A model generated the notes under the pieces. The model made no database searches. It saw nothing but the letters and a program-made list of their open reading frames with translations, and had not been told where the DNA came from. Positions 35,235-42,839 of a stretch of DNA of 53,350 nt are shown piece after piece. A program made the position numbers and the translations under genes. Positions within the stretch are counted from its first letter, which is position 1. Each line of letters begins with the position of its first letter. Origin of the DNA: Solobacterium sp. UBA1761 (GTDB lineage Bacteria > Bacillota_I > Bacilli_A > Erysipelotrichales > Erysipelotrichaceae); contig DCHD01000046.1 of NCBI GenBank assembly GCA_002315565.1, forward strand, positions 29,003 to 82,352, read 5' to 3'.

Positions 35235-35831
35235 ATGGAAATTATCAGTTATGTAATGGGCCCATTTGAGACCAACACTTATTTTCTGAAAGAGGGAAAT
35301 GAAGTACTGATTATAGATCCGGCTGGTAAGACAGATAAAGTTATTGAACTGTTGAATGAAGAAAAACCGTTGGCAGTTATATTGACTCATGGTCACTTTG
35401 ACCACATCAAGGCAGTCGATGGTCTATATAAACGGTATGGTATGCCGGTATATATTCATGAAGATGATCTTGTACTTGCAAGAGATAAGAATCAGGGTGA
35501 AATGTACAATATGTACAATCATATATCCTGCCCTGTTGAGTATCTTAAAGAGGGAAAGATGAATATCGGTCCATTTACGTTTGAAGTTATTTTTACTCCT
35601 GGCCATACAGAAGGCAGTGTGCTTTATAAATTTAATGATGTCATATTTACCGGTGATACACTGTTCAAGGGTTCAGTTGGAAGAACTGACTTAAAAGGTG
35701 GAAATGAATCAAAGCTGATGGCTTCATTAAGAGTGTTTAATGAAATGGATAAGAAGACCATTATCTATCCCGGGCACGGTGATTCTTCAAACTTGTATGA
35801 AGAATATATAAATAATCCATTCTTGCATTGA
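35235..35831 (+). CDS. Metallo-beta-lactamase-fold hydrolase (glyoxalase II-like)
   Basis: This 198-residue protein has the metal-binding THGHFDH motif, PGHTEGS, FTGDTLFKGSVGRTDL and a final PGHGDSS, the pattern of the YqgX/YcbL group of glyoxalase II-like hydrolases. All His and Asp ligands are present. The length matches the short single-domain group. No ribosome binding site is visible; the start lies only 5 nt after the rpmG terminator. Confidence 0.88.
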   Translation: MEIISYVMGPFETNTYFLKEGNEVLIIDPAGKTDKVIELLNEEKPLAVILTHGHFDHIKAVDGLYKRYGMPVYIHEDDLVLARDKNQGEMYNMYNHISCPVEYLKEGKMNIGPFTFEVIFTPGHTEGSVLYKFNDVIFTGDTLFKGSVGRTDLKGGNESKLMASLRVFNEMDKKTIIYPGHGDSSNLYEEYINNPFLH

Positions 35832-35856
35832 CAGGCTTAAAAAGCCTGTTTTTTTA
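35831..35856 (+). terminator. Terminator after metallo-hydrolase
   Basis: Arms ACAGGCTT (35831-35838) and AAGCCTGT (35842-35849), AAA loop, T-run. Confidence 0.88.
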
Positions 35857-35904
35857 CTCTTTTATTATGTTGTGATATATTGTAATTGTAGAAATTGGTG
35901 AAAA

Positions 35905-36396
35905 ATGAAAATACTTATTCACGATTTAGGTAAGGAATATACCGGATACTTCAAAGAAAGATTTGATGAAGTGTTTGATGCAAACGGCAAATACAGTTTT
36001 TGTCAGGGCTGTTTCGGCTGCTGGATTTCTCATCCTGGTGAGTGTGTCATGAATGACTCGCTTAAATATTTCGGTGCTTCCATCGGCAAAGCCAATGATG
36101 TTGTGGTTGTCTCAAAGAACTGTTACGGTTCATTTTCACCAGAAGTAAAAACTATTCTTGAAAGAGGTATTGGAGCATCTACACCAATGACTACCATCAA
36201 GAAGAAAGAAACTCACCATGTGGCAAGATATACAGGCCATGAACATTTTAAAGTATTTGCCTATGGCGATATGAGTGAGAACGAAAAAGAGACTTTTGAA
36301 TACGTAACAGGCAGAACTGCCCGAAACTATAATTTTGAAAAATATGCTTTTGAAGTGCTTGAAGATGTTTCAAAGCTGAAGGATATTGAACTATGA
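35905..36396 (+). CDS. Flavodoxin-like/NADPH-dependent FMN reductase family protein
   Basis: This 163-residue protein has the CQGCFGCWISHPGECVMND motif typical of the iron-sulfur-flavoprotein/FMN reductase-like group, followed by VVVVSKNCYGSFSPEVKTILERG, which aligns with the FMN-binding loop region. The four Cys in the first motif may bind a cluster or form disulfides. An extended -10 (TGA-TATATT, 35873-35881) lies upstream. It overlaps the next flavodoxin-like gene by 4 bp, so the two probably work together as a redox pair. Confidence 0.75.
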   Translation: MKILIHDLGKEYTGYFKERFDEVFDANGKYSFCQGCFGCWISHPGECVMNDSLKYFGASIGKANDVVVVSKNCYGSFSPEVKTILERGIGASTPMTTIKKKETHHVARYTGHEHFKVFAYGDMSENEKETFEYVTGRTARNYNFEKYAFEVLEDVSKLKDIEL

Positions 36397-37124
36397 AGAC
36401 ACTTCTGATTAACGGTACAACCAAACAGTCCAACAGTGCATCAGGTTATTTTGCACGTTTTCTGTATCTTTTCCTTAAAGGTGAAAAGAAGATGGTCAAA
36501 GTCAGAAACAAGCTGGATGTTCCACGTATCATGAATGTCATTGATGAATATGACGCGCTGGTATTTGTTACACCGCTTTATTGTGACGGGGTTCCTTCAA
36601 ATGTTCTTTACCTGATGCAGGCATTAGAAAAACGCTGTAAGGAAACAGGCAAGACATTCAAAGTCTATGTATTGTGCAATTCAGGATTTATTGAGGGCAG
36701 ACAGTCTGAAGCTCTGTTCAAGGTATACAAGAATTTCTGTGACCGAATCAGTTCGGAATGGTGCGGAGGTCTTGGCATCGGTGGCGGTGTTATGCTTAAT
36801 GTTACCAAGATGGTGTTCTTTTTTGCCACACTGGTTGCACTTGGACTTTTCTTATATAACGGTGTTAAATACGGTTTATGGGTTTCAAACGATGTAACAC
36901 TGTTCTATTTGAGTATTGTTGTTACGGCACTTATTTTCAATGCAGCGGCATTCGCCTATATGTTGTCAATGTGCGGATCGATAAACCACAGAAGGCAGCA
37001 TGGCATCAGGTTTACAAGGGCACTGGTATTTGCCTGGCTGTTTGCACTGGTTGCTGATGCAGGATTTGTAATAGTTTCAATGTTCCGTGGCGGATTCTGG
37101 CGAGGAATAAACAGAAAATTATAG
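36393..37124 (+). CDS. Flavodoxin-fold protein with C-terminal membrane segments
   Basis: This 243-residue protein has an N-terminal flavodoxin-like half (MKTLLINGTTKQSNSASGYF phosphate-binding start; VFVTPLYCDGVPSNVLYLM at the flavin region; about residues 1-130) fused to three hydrophobic segments (about 137-155, 165-190 and 208-230). A membrane-anchored flavodoxin is uncommon. The preceding gene, with the Cys motif, overlaps it by ATGA and may be its soluble partner. Substrate unknown. Confidence 0.72.
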   Translation: MKTLLINGTTKQSNSASGYFARFLYLFLKGEKKMVKVRNKLDVPRIMNVIDEYDALVFVTPLYCDGVPSNVLYLMQALEKRCKETGKTFKVYVLCNSGFIEGRQSEALFKVYKNFCDRISSEWCGGLGIGGGVMLNVTKMVFFFATLVALGLFLYNGVKYGLWVSNDVTLFYLSIVVTALIFNAAAFAYMLSMCGSINHRRQHGIRFTRALVFAWLFALVADAGFVIVSMFRGGFWRGINRKL

Positions 37125-37150
37125 AAAGAAGAAGAAATTCTTCTTTTTTT
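37125..37150 (+). terminator. Terminator after flavodoxin pair
   Basis: Arms AAAGAAGAA (37125-37133) and TTCTTCTTT (37138-37146), GAAA tetraloop, T-run. Confidence 0.8.
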
Positions 37151-37177
37151 GTAGGAATTTTGAAGTTTCCGTACAAA
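37149..37177 (+). promoter_or_regulatory. Promoter of the comG operon
   Basis: TTGTAG (37149-37154), 17-bp spacer, TACAAA (37172-37177); the ATG of comGA follows after 8 nt, so the transcript would have almost no leader. No ComK-type AT box pair was recognised. Confidence 0.45.
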
Positions 37178-37185
37178 TATGAGGT

Positions 37186-38139
37186 ATGGAAGAAAGACTA
37201 CTTGGTTTACTGAGGCTTGCTCTTGAATACGGAGCAACCGATATTCACTTTGTGAAAAGATACTCTGATGTCGATATCAGCATCAGAGTTAACGGAAGCT
37301 TAAAGAAAATAGTATCTGAACCACAGGATGTCAGGCTGTTAAGATACATGCAGTATCTTGCAGGTCTGGATGTCGCAAAGCTGCTCTATCCCCAGTCGGC
37401 AGGTTTTGAAATGTGCGTTGATGGCAAACTCATTCCTTTAAGACTTTCAGTATTCAATTCAAATGAGTTATGCGATGCGGTATTAAGAATACTGCATTAT
37501 GAGGTTGGAATCAGTATTGACAATCTCTCAAAAGAGAAAAGACAGAATGATTATTTTAAGAGTCTTATGGAAAATACTTCAGGTTTAGTTCTTTTGTCAG
37601 GTCCTACAGGAAGCGGGAAGACCACTACACTTTATTCTCTGGTAAGAAGTCTAAAGGGCAAGAAAATCTATACAATTGAAGATCCGGTTGAAATAAGATA
37701 TGACGAACTGGTTCAGATGTCGGTTAATGAAGAACTGAAACTTGATTATGCCGAAGGAGTAAAACAGATTTTAAGACATGATCCGGATGTCATACTGATA
37801 GGAGAAATAAGAGATGAAAAGGCGGCACAGATGGCAGTGAATGCTGCCAATACCGGTCATCTTGTCTTATCGACGATCCATGCTTCGCATGCGGCAAACT
37901 GTATCAGCAGGATGGAGGAACTGGGCGTCAGAAAAGACCATCTCTATGAGGTATTACTTTGTCTTTCCAATCAGAAACTGATGTATACAAGAGGTGGGAA
38001 AAAGCAGGTAATCTATGAAATCATGGATGAAGAAGAAATAGGTTTCTTTAAGGAGCATGGGGAAAACTCAAAGAAGTTTGTAAGTCTTAAAGATAGAATT
38101 GCCAGGGCTAAGAAAGAAGGCTATGTTGAAACGCTCTAG
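37186..38139 (+). CDS. comGA: Competence pilus assembly ATPase ComGA
   Basis: This 317-residue GspE/PilB-type ATPase powers the DNA-uptake pilus. It has Walker A GPTGSGKTTT (from residue 139), the Asp box EDPVEIR, Walker B DPDVILIGEIRDEKAAQMAV and the His box STIHASHA. It is slightly shorter than B. subtilis ComGA. It opens an operon of seven comG genes that overlap or nearly abut one another. Confidence 0.94.
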   Translation: MEERLLGLLRLALEYGATDIHFVKRYSDVDISIRVNGSLKKIVSEPQDVRLLRYMQYLAGLDVAKLLYPQSAGFEMCVDGKLIPLRLSVFNSNELCDAVLRILHYEVGISIDNLSKEKRQNDYFKSLMENTSGLVLLSGPTGSGKTTTLYSLVRSLKGKKIYTIEDPVEIRYDELVQMSVNEELKLDYAEGVKQILRHDPDVILIGEIRDEKAAQMAVNAANTGHLVLSTIHASHAANCISRMEELGVRKDHLYEVLLCLSNQKLMYTRGGKKQVIYEIMDEEEIGFFKEHGENSKKFVSLKDRIARAKKEGYVETL

Positions 38140-39118
38140 GAAGAATCTTGGCTATGATGACCTCTATTATCTCTGTGAGGTTTTAAAAACCGGCATGTCT
38201 TTGGAAAATGCACTTGAACTTCTTGGAAATGACACAAACAGAGACTGTTATGAAAATATTCTTGTAAGTTTTTCCAAAGGAGAAACGATAGAAGAAATCT
38301 TTCCCCGTTTTCTTAATCCTAAAGTCAATGATTATTTTGTTTCTTTTATAAAAGCTTTGCCATTTGATAAAGCATTGAGTCTGGCGCTTCAGTTTTATAA
38401 GGAAGAAAAAGAAACGGAAGAAGAACTCATCAAAAATATCACTTATCCTTTTATTCTGCTTTTTGTATCAGTTACGGCTCTTTATCTTTTTGATAGACTT
38501 GGCATGGATCTTTTGATGAATATGCTGAAGAGTTTCTCTGATGATCTGTACATCTATGAAGTAATCAGAATGATTATCAGAGTTATTGCCTGTACATTCT
38601 ATTTCGGACTTATCAGCGTTTCTTTACTTGCACTTTACTTAAGCAGAAAGAAAAGACTGATCATCAGTTATGAATGGCTCTCCAGACACCTGAATAACAG
38701 CATCATCAAGTCAATGTGTTCTCAAAAACTGATCAGTTTTATGCTGATCGGCTCAAAAAACGGCTACAGCACAAAAGAGGTTCTTAAACTTATCAGATCA
38801 GTAAAGTCAAAGCCTGTTCTTTCGGTTATGGCCTATAAACTGGATGAGTTTCTTATGGAAGGAAGGAGTCTTTTTGAAGCAGCAGACTTTTCACTGTACG
38901 ATTCTTTGCTTACGAATTATCTGAGGATTGCAACAGGTGTAAAAGACTATATGTCAATACTTGAAAACTATGTGGAACTTAACCGAAAGAAGATAAAGAA
39001 TACGATGAAGTCACTTTCACTTAAACTGCAGCTAATTATCTATGCGTTTATCGGAATGGTTATTGTGTTTGTATATCAGATACTGTTTCTGCCGATGAGC
39101 GCCATTAGTAATTTTTAG
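38123..39118 (+). CDS. comGB: Competence pilus membrane platform protein ComGB
   Basis: This 331-residue GspF-type protein has two cytoplasmic GspF domains and three hydrophobic segments (around PFILLFVSVTALYLF, FYFGLISVSLLALYL and the C-terminal LIIYAFIGMVIVFVYQILF). ATG 38123 lies inside the end of comGA after AAGAAGG. The overlap implies coupled translation. Confidence 0.88.
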   Translation: MLKRSRKNLGYDDLYYLCEVLKTGMSLENALELLGNDTNRDCYENILVSFSKGETIEEIFPRFLNPKVNDYFVSFIKALPFDKALSLALQFYKEEKETEEELIKNITYPFILLFVSVTALYLFDRLGMDLLMNMLKSFSDDLYIYEVIRMIIRVIACTFYFGLISVSLLALYLSRKKRLIISYEWLSRHLNNSIIKSMCSQKLISFMLIGSKNGYSTKEVLKLIRSVKSKPVLSVMAYKLDEFLMEGRSLFEAADFSLYDSLLTNYLRIATGVKDYMSILENYVELNRKKIKNTMKSLSLKLQLIIYAFIGMVIVFVYQILFLPMSAISNF

Positions 39119-39126
39119 GAGGAAAT

Positions 39127-39423
39127 ATGAAGAAGAACGGATTTACATTACTGGAAATGGTGGTGGTCATGCTGATAGTGGCTACCCTGTTTGTCCTTAC
39201 AATACCGAATGTTACAAAGGTCATTGGTCTGGTTGACGATAAGGCCTGTAAAGCTTTGACCAAAGTTATTGATACGGCAATAGTTGAATACAGACTGGAA
39301 TATGGTGAAGATCCCGGGAATATTATGGACCTCTATAATGCCGGTTATATTTCGGAATCACAGCTTAAATGTACGAATGGTACGGAAATAAGATTAAGTG
39401 ACGGACACGCTGTATATGAGTAA
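39127..39423 (+). CDS. comGC: Major competence pseudopilin ComGC
   Basis: This 98-residue type IV pilin-like protein has the prepilin peptidase site KKNG-FTLLEMVVVMLIV, with Glu at position 5 of the mature protein, and a hydrophobic helix. AGGAGGAAAT precedes the ATG. It is the structural subunit of the transformation pilus. Confidence 0.93.
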   Translation: MKKNGFTLLEMVVVMLIVATLFVLTIPNVTKVIGLVDDKACKALTKVIDTAIVEYRLEYGEDPGNIMDLYNAGYISESQLKCTNGTEIRLSDGHAVYE

Positions 39424-39721
39424 AAAAGGCTTTACAATGCTGGAATGTGTACTGTGTATGCTGATTGTATCTTCAATGTTTGTTTTGACTCTTACAAAGT
39501 GGAATATGCCTGATACAGATGATAAAGAATTCATCTGTGAATACAACCTGTTTCATGCATCGTCACTTAATAATGAAGGCAATACCTGTTATCTTAATCA
39601 GTATTCAAAGTATCCCATAATTTTCAATAAGCACTCTACCATCAACATGGGTCAAAGTTTTAATATCGGAAAAAGAAAGATTGTAATCAGACCGATTACA
39701 GGGTATATCCGTGAAGAGTAG
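39416..39721 (+). CDS. comGD: Minor competence pseudopilin ComGD
   Basis: This 101-residue protein begins MSKKG-FTMLECVLCMLIVSS, a prepilin signal with Glu5. ATG 39416 overlaps the end of comGC by 8 bp. Assigned to ComGD by signal and position; sequence after the signal is not recognisable by eye. Confidence 0.75.
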   Translation: MSKKGFTMLECVLCMLIVSSMFVLTLTKWNMPDTDDKEFICEYNLFHASSLNNEGNTCYLNQYSKYPIIFNKHSTINMGQSFNIGKRKIVIRPITGYIREE

Positions 39722-39926
39722 AAAAGGTTTTATTCTGATTGACTCTTTGCTTACGGTATTTCTGGTATCGGCTGTGTCGATACTGAGTCTATGGGCATAT
39801 GAATCATATGCTGAATATAAGAAAGCAGTAAAAGATTTTGAGACAAGAGAAAACATTAAACTTGAAAAGGATATGTCTATAAACTGTCATTGCGAGGTAA
39901 GTCATGAGTATCAGATATCTGATTAG
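39711..39926 (+). CDS. comGE: Minor competence pseudopilin ComGE-like
   Basis: This 71-residue protein has the signal MKSRKG-FILIDSLLTVFLV, where Glu5 is replaced by Asp. It starts with GTG at 39711 inside comGD. The sequence is short and poorly conserved; assignment rests on the signal and order. Confidence 0.65.
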   Translation: MKSRKGFILIDSLLTVFLVSAVSILSLWAYESYAEYKKAVKDFETRENIKLEKDMSINCHCEVSHEYQISD

Positions 39927-40365
39927 TCTTGTTGTTGTTCTTGCGCTGTTGCCGATTGCTGTCTTCTCTTTTTCGGTATGTGAGAAACTTGAATACCGTC
40001 ATGAAGAGATATCTGATGAGATAGCCATGTATAAACTGAGAAGAATATGGCTTCTCAGTTATGAAAGACACATTGAAACTGACCACATCAGTTTTATCTT
40101 TCAGGATAAACAGTTTGAACTTGGATTAAAGAATAATCATCTTGTATTGTCTCCTGGCACTCAGATATTCATTGATGAAGTGGATGCGCTTGAATTTATA
40201 GAAAGAGGTGATTTTATCTATGTCATATACCAAAGAGAAGGTAAACATTATGAAAAGATTATCGGGGACAAAGAAGGGCTTTATTTCGATGACTTTCTTC
40301 CTGATATTAATGGCGATAGTGAATCTGATGATGTCACTATGTTATCAGATGAGAATGTCTCTTGA
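39904..40365 (+). CDS. comGF: ComGF-like protein
   Basis: This 153-residue protein has one N-terminal hydrophobic helix (YLISLVVVLALLPIAVFSF) without a clear prepilin cleavage site and a beta-rich exterior domain. Its place between comGE and comGG suggests ComGF. It overlaps both neighbours. Confidence 0.65.
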   Translation: MSIRYLISLVVVLALLPIAVFSFSVCEKLEYRHEEISDEIAMYKLRRIWLLSYERHIETDHISFIFQDKQFELGLKNNHLVLSPGTQIFIDEVDALEFIERGDFIYVIYQREGKHYEKIIGDKEGLYFDDFLPDINGDSESDDVTMLSDENVS

Positions 40366-40594
40366 GGCTCTTGAAGAACTGGATAAATATGAGAAAAGAT
40401 TTGCGGTTGAACACGAACTGATAAATGACATGAAGTGTTATCTCCTAGTGAATAAAACACTTGATGGCTATGAATACTATGGAAGTGAGACATATGGATA
40501 TGGCAATAACTACGAGATAGATACAGGTGAATATACCTTTATGGTGGAAGTTAAAGATGATATGGTCATGGATTATGAGTGCTTTAAATCATGA
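40250..40594 (+). CDS. comGG: ComGG-like pseudopilin
   Basis: This 114-residue protein begins MKRLSGTKKG-FISMTFFLILMAIVNLMM, resembling a prepilin signal with Thr instead of Glu at position 5. ATG 40250 is preceded by GAGAAGG; it overlaps comGF by 116 bp, an unusually long overlap. Assignment is by position and signal. Confidence 0.62.
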   Translation: MKRLSGTKKGFISMTFFLILMAIVNLMMSLCYQMRMSLEALEELDKYEKRFAVEHELINDMKCYLLVNKTLDGYEYYGSETYGYGNNYEIDTGEYTFMVEVKDDMVMDYECFKS

Positions 40595-40600
40595 TAGAAT
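40592..40600 (+). promoter_or_regulatory. Extended -10 promoter of efp
   Basis: TGA-TAGAAT, with TG at 40592-40593 overlapping the comGG stop; efp ATG is 26 nt downstream with AAGGAG between. Confidence 0.45.
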
Positions 40601-40626
40601 AGTAGAGTAATTTAAGGAGATTAACA

Positions 40627-41187
40627 ATGATCAACTGTACTGATATTAAGCCAAACTCATATTTTACCTGGGAAAATGAACTTTACCAGTGTGTAGAAAC
40701 ATCACTTAATAAGACTGCAATGGCCAAGATGAAGGTCAAGGTTAAAGTAAGAATGCCAAGAACCGGTGTTGTTAAAGAACTTTCTTTTATTGGTTCTGAC
40801 AGAGTAGGCGAAGCAACCGTAGAAAAAAGACCTATGCAGTATCTTTATGATAGTGGTGATACTTTATGTTTCATGGACAACGAGTCATATGAACAGGTTG
40901 AAATCCCCGCATCGAGACTTGAATGGGAAAAGAAATTCCTGGTTGAATCACTCAATGTGAATATCACAATCTATGAAGGCGAAGTACTTGGCGTTGCCTT
41001 ACCTGATAAGGTAGAAATGGCTCTTGTGGAATGTGAAAATGCAGTTAAAGGTGATACTGCTACTGCAGCTTTAAAGAACGCCGTTACTGAAACAGGACTT
41101 GAAGTAAAACTGCCAATGTTCATTGAAATTGATGACCGTATCATCGTTTCAACAGCAGACGGCAAATACTGTGGCAGAGCACAGTAG
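40627..41187 (+). CDS. efp: Elongation factor P, divergent loop
   Basis: This 186-residue protein matches EF-P domains I-III (MQYLYDSGDTLCFMDNESYEQ in domain II; LPMFIEIDDRIIVSTADGKY in domain III). EF-P relieves ribosome stalling at polyproline. The domain I loop that normally reads KPGKGxA is SLNKTAMA here, so the PG and final G of the usual loop are absent while one Lys remains. Similar NKTAM loops occur in some related Bacillota, so this may be a lineage-specific form. AAGGAGATTAACA precedes the ATG. Confidence 0.93.
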   Translation: MINCTDIKPNSYFTWENELYQCVETSLNKTAMAKMKVKVKVRMPRTGVVKELSFIGSDRVGEATVEKRPMQYLYDSGDTLCFMDNESYEQVEIPASRLEWEKKFLVESLNVNITIYEGEVLGVALPDKVEMALVECENAVKGDTATAALKNAVTETGLEVKLPMFIEIDDRIIVSTADGKYCGRAQ

Positions 41188-41192
41188 AATAT

Positions 41193-41699
41193 ATGGAACT
41201 TAATGAAGTTTTATTAAAAAGAAGGAGCATCAGAAAGTTTACTGATGAAAAGGTGAGTGAAGAAGATATTGAAAAGCTTCTTCATGCGGCTATGAGCGGA
41301 CCAAGCGCCTGCAATAAGACGCCATGGGAATTCTATATGGTAACTGATGAAGACATACTCAATAAGCTTCACTCTGCCAGCCGTTATACCGATATAGAAG
41401 CTCCTTTGGCTATTGTTGTATGCGGTAATCTGTCTAAAGCTTTACCGCTTCAATTGGCAGATTTCTGGGTACAGGATACAAGTGCAGCAACCGAAAACAT
41501 TCTTTTATGCGCATGTAATCTTGAACTGGGAGCAGTGTGGTGCGGTATCTACCCGCAGAAAAACCCAGTAAAAAAAGTTCAAGAGATACTGGGATTACCA
41601 GAAAAACATATTCCTTTGAATGTTGTCTATATTGGCCATCCTGCAGAAGAAAGAGAACCAAGAGATCAGTACGATATTAAGAAAGTACACAGGATATGA
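41193..41699 (+). CDS. Nitroreductase-family FMN oxidoreductase
   Basis: This 168-residue protein has the FMN-binding LLKRRSIRKFTDEKVSEEDIEKLL start (RRSIR contacts the phosphate), AAMSGPSACNKTPWEF and GAVWCGIYP near the C-terminus. It is a short NfsA/NfsB-like enzyme. It lies 5 nt after efp and overlaps the small Cys protein by 4 bp. Substrate unknown. Confidence 0.88.
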   Translation: MELNEVLLKRRSIRKFTDEKVSEEDIEKLLHAAMSGPSACNKTPWEFYMVTDEDILNKLHSASRYTDIEAPLAIVVCGNLSKALPLQLADFWVQDTSAATENILLCACNLELGAVWCGIYPQKNPVKKVQEILGLPEKHIPLNVVYIGHPAEEREPRDQYDIKKVHRI

Positions 41700-41830
41700 A
41701 AATAATAGACTACATACTGATCGGTATTATTGCGGTGCTTGTGCTTACAGTGCTGGTAATACTCAGACGAAACAAAGGAAAGTGCGCCTACTGTTCACAC
41801 AAGGAAAACTGTCCTTTCAAAAAACTGTAA
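41696..41830 (+). CDS. Small Cys-rich single-pass membrane protein (FeoB-associated type)
   Basis: This 44-residue peptide (MKIIDYILIGIIAVLVLTV..) has one transmembrane helix followed by KGKCAYCSHKENCPFKKL, a Cys cluster like that of FeoB-associated Cys-rich membrane proteins. It overlaps the nitroreductase by ATGA, which supports it being real. No feoA or feoB lies nearby. Confidence 0.72.
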   Translation: MKIIDYILIGIIAVLVLTVLVILRRNKGKCAYCSHKENCPFKKL

Positions 41831-41836
41831 TATTTT

Positions 41837-41861
41837 GTCCACAAATGGTTGTGGACTTTTT
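41837..41861 (+). terminator. Terminator after the Cys-rich membrane peptide
   Basis: Arms GTCCACAA (41837-41844) and TTGTGGAC (41849-41856), ATGG loop, TTTTT. Confidence 0.9.
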
Positions 41862-41883
41862 ATTTGTAGTGGTATATAGTATG

Positions 41884-41907
41884 AAAAGTATAACAAATTA
41901 TACTTTT
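41884..41907 (+). promoter_or_regulatory. Inverted-repeat operator upstream of the AbrB-type regulator
   Basis: AAAAGTATAA-CAAA-TTATACTTTT, a perfect 10-bp inverted repeat. It overlaps a likely -10 (TATATA at 41873-41878 or TATAAC at 41889-41894) and ends just before the AGGAGG of the regulator gene. It is a good autoregulation site for the encoded dimeric regulator. Confidence 0.65.
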
Positions 41908-41918
41908 AGGAGGTACTT

Positions 41919-42116
41919 ATGCGCGAAAAGTTTGCGGGTATTGCCAAGGTTGGCGAAAAAGGCCAGATTGTAATTCCCAAAGAAATAAGAGAAATGTTTG
42001 ACATCAAGCCAGGTGACTGTGTCATCGTACTTGCTGATGCGACTAAGGGCATGACAATTGTTAAATCAGAGGTACTGGAAGACGTTATTGATAAAGTCAT
42101 GCCAGAGGGCAAATAA
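41919..42116 (+). CDS. AbrB/SpoVT swapped-hairpin transcription regulator
   Basis: This 65-residue protein has the typical VGEKGQIVIPKEIREMFDIKPGDCVIVL swapped-hairpin domain (shown in part: GQIVIPKEIRE, IKPGD). AGGAGGTACTT precedes the ATG. It is directly followed, without a gap, by an ABC transporter gene pair that it probably controls through the upstream inverted repeat. Confidence 0.9.
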   Translation: MREKFAGIAKVGEKGQIVIPKEIREMFDIKPGDCVIVLADATKGMTIVKSEVLEDVIDKVMPEGK

Positions 42117-42839
42117 ATGTATTCAATTGAAACAAAGAATCTTGTCAAGAAATTCAAAGACAAGATTGCAGTAAATGGTGTAGATCTTATGATCAACAAA
42201 GGTGAACTGTTTGCGCTTTTAGGTACAAACGGTGCCGGTAAGACTACTACTATAAAGATGCTTTCAGGACTTATATTGCCAACTGATGGCGAAATAATCA
42301 TTGAGGGTATGGATATGAAGAAAGATACACTGAAGATTAAAGAAATCCTCAATGTATCACCTCAGGAGACAGCAGTTGCGCCAAACCTGACCGTCAAAGA
42401 GAATCTTGAATTCATGGCCGGTGTCTATCAGATTGAAAACAAGGAAACAAAGATTAATGAACTCATTAAACAGTTCAGACTCAATGAAGTGCTTGATAAA
42501 AAAGCCAAGACACTTTCGGGTGGCTGGCAGAGAAAACTCTCTATTGCGTTAAGCCTGATCAATGATCCACATATTCTTTTTCTGGATGAACCGACACTGG
42601 GACTTGATGTAATCGCCAGAAAAGAACTCTGGAAGGTTATTGAAGGTCTTAAAGGAAAGATTACCGTAATTCTGACAACCCACTATATGGAAGAAGCTGA
42701 AAGTCTTTCTGACCGGGTAGGCATTATGTCTGATGGAAAACTGATTGATGTCGATACGGCTGAAAATTTTATAAAGAAGACTGGGGCAAAGAATTTTGAA
42801 GATGCCTTTGTTGCTGTAGCAACAGGAGGTGAACTGTAA
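42117..42839 (+). CDS. ABC exporter ATP-binding protein
   Basis: This 240-residue ATPase has Walker A GTNGAGKTTT, signature LSGGWQRKLSIAL, Walker B ILFLDEPTLGLD and the H-loop TTHYMEEAE, typical of drug or lipid ABC-2 exporters (CcmA-like). It starts immediately after the regulator stop and overlaps the permease by 1 bp. Confidence 0.92.
   Translation: MYSIETKNLVKKFKDKIAVNGVDLMINKGELFALLGTNGAGKTTTIKMLSGLILPTDGEIIIEGMDMKKDTLKIKEILNVSPQETAVAPNLTVKENLEFMAGVYQIENKETKINELIKQFRLNEVLDKKAKTLSGGWQRKLSIALSLINDPHILFLDEPTLGLDVIARKELWKVIEGLKGKITVILTTHYMEEAESLSDRVGIMSDGKLIDVDTAENFIKKTGAKNFEDAFVAVATGGEL

Noticed and set aside
41185..41193. Leaderless promoter for the nitroreductase (TAGAAT just before ATG)
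   Set aside because: Only 2 nt separate the hexamer from the ATG, so transcription would start inside the gene; the hexamer includes the efp stop codon.
41620..41973. 117-codon plus-strand frame overlapping the nitroreductase end and the AbrB gene
   Set aside because: It spans a terminator, an inverted repeat and a better-supported 44-residue gene in another frame.
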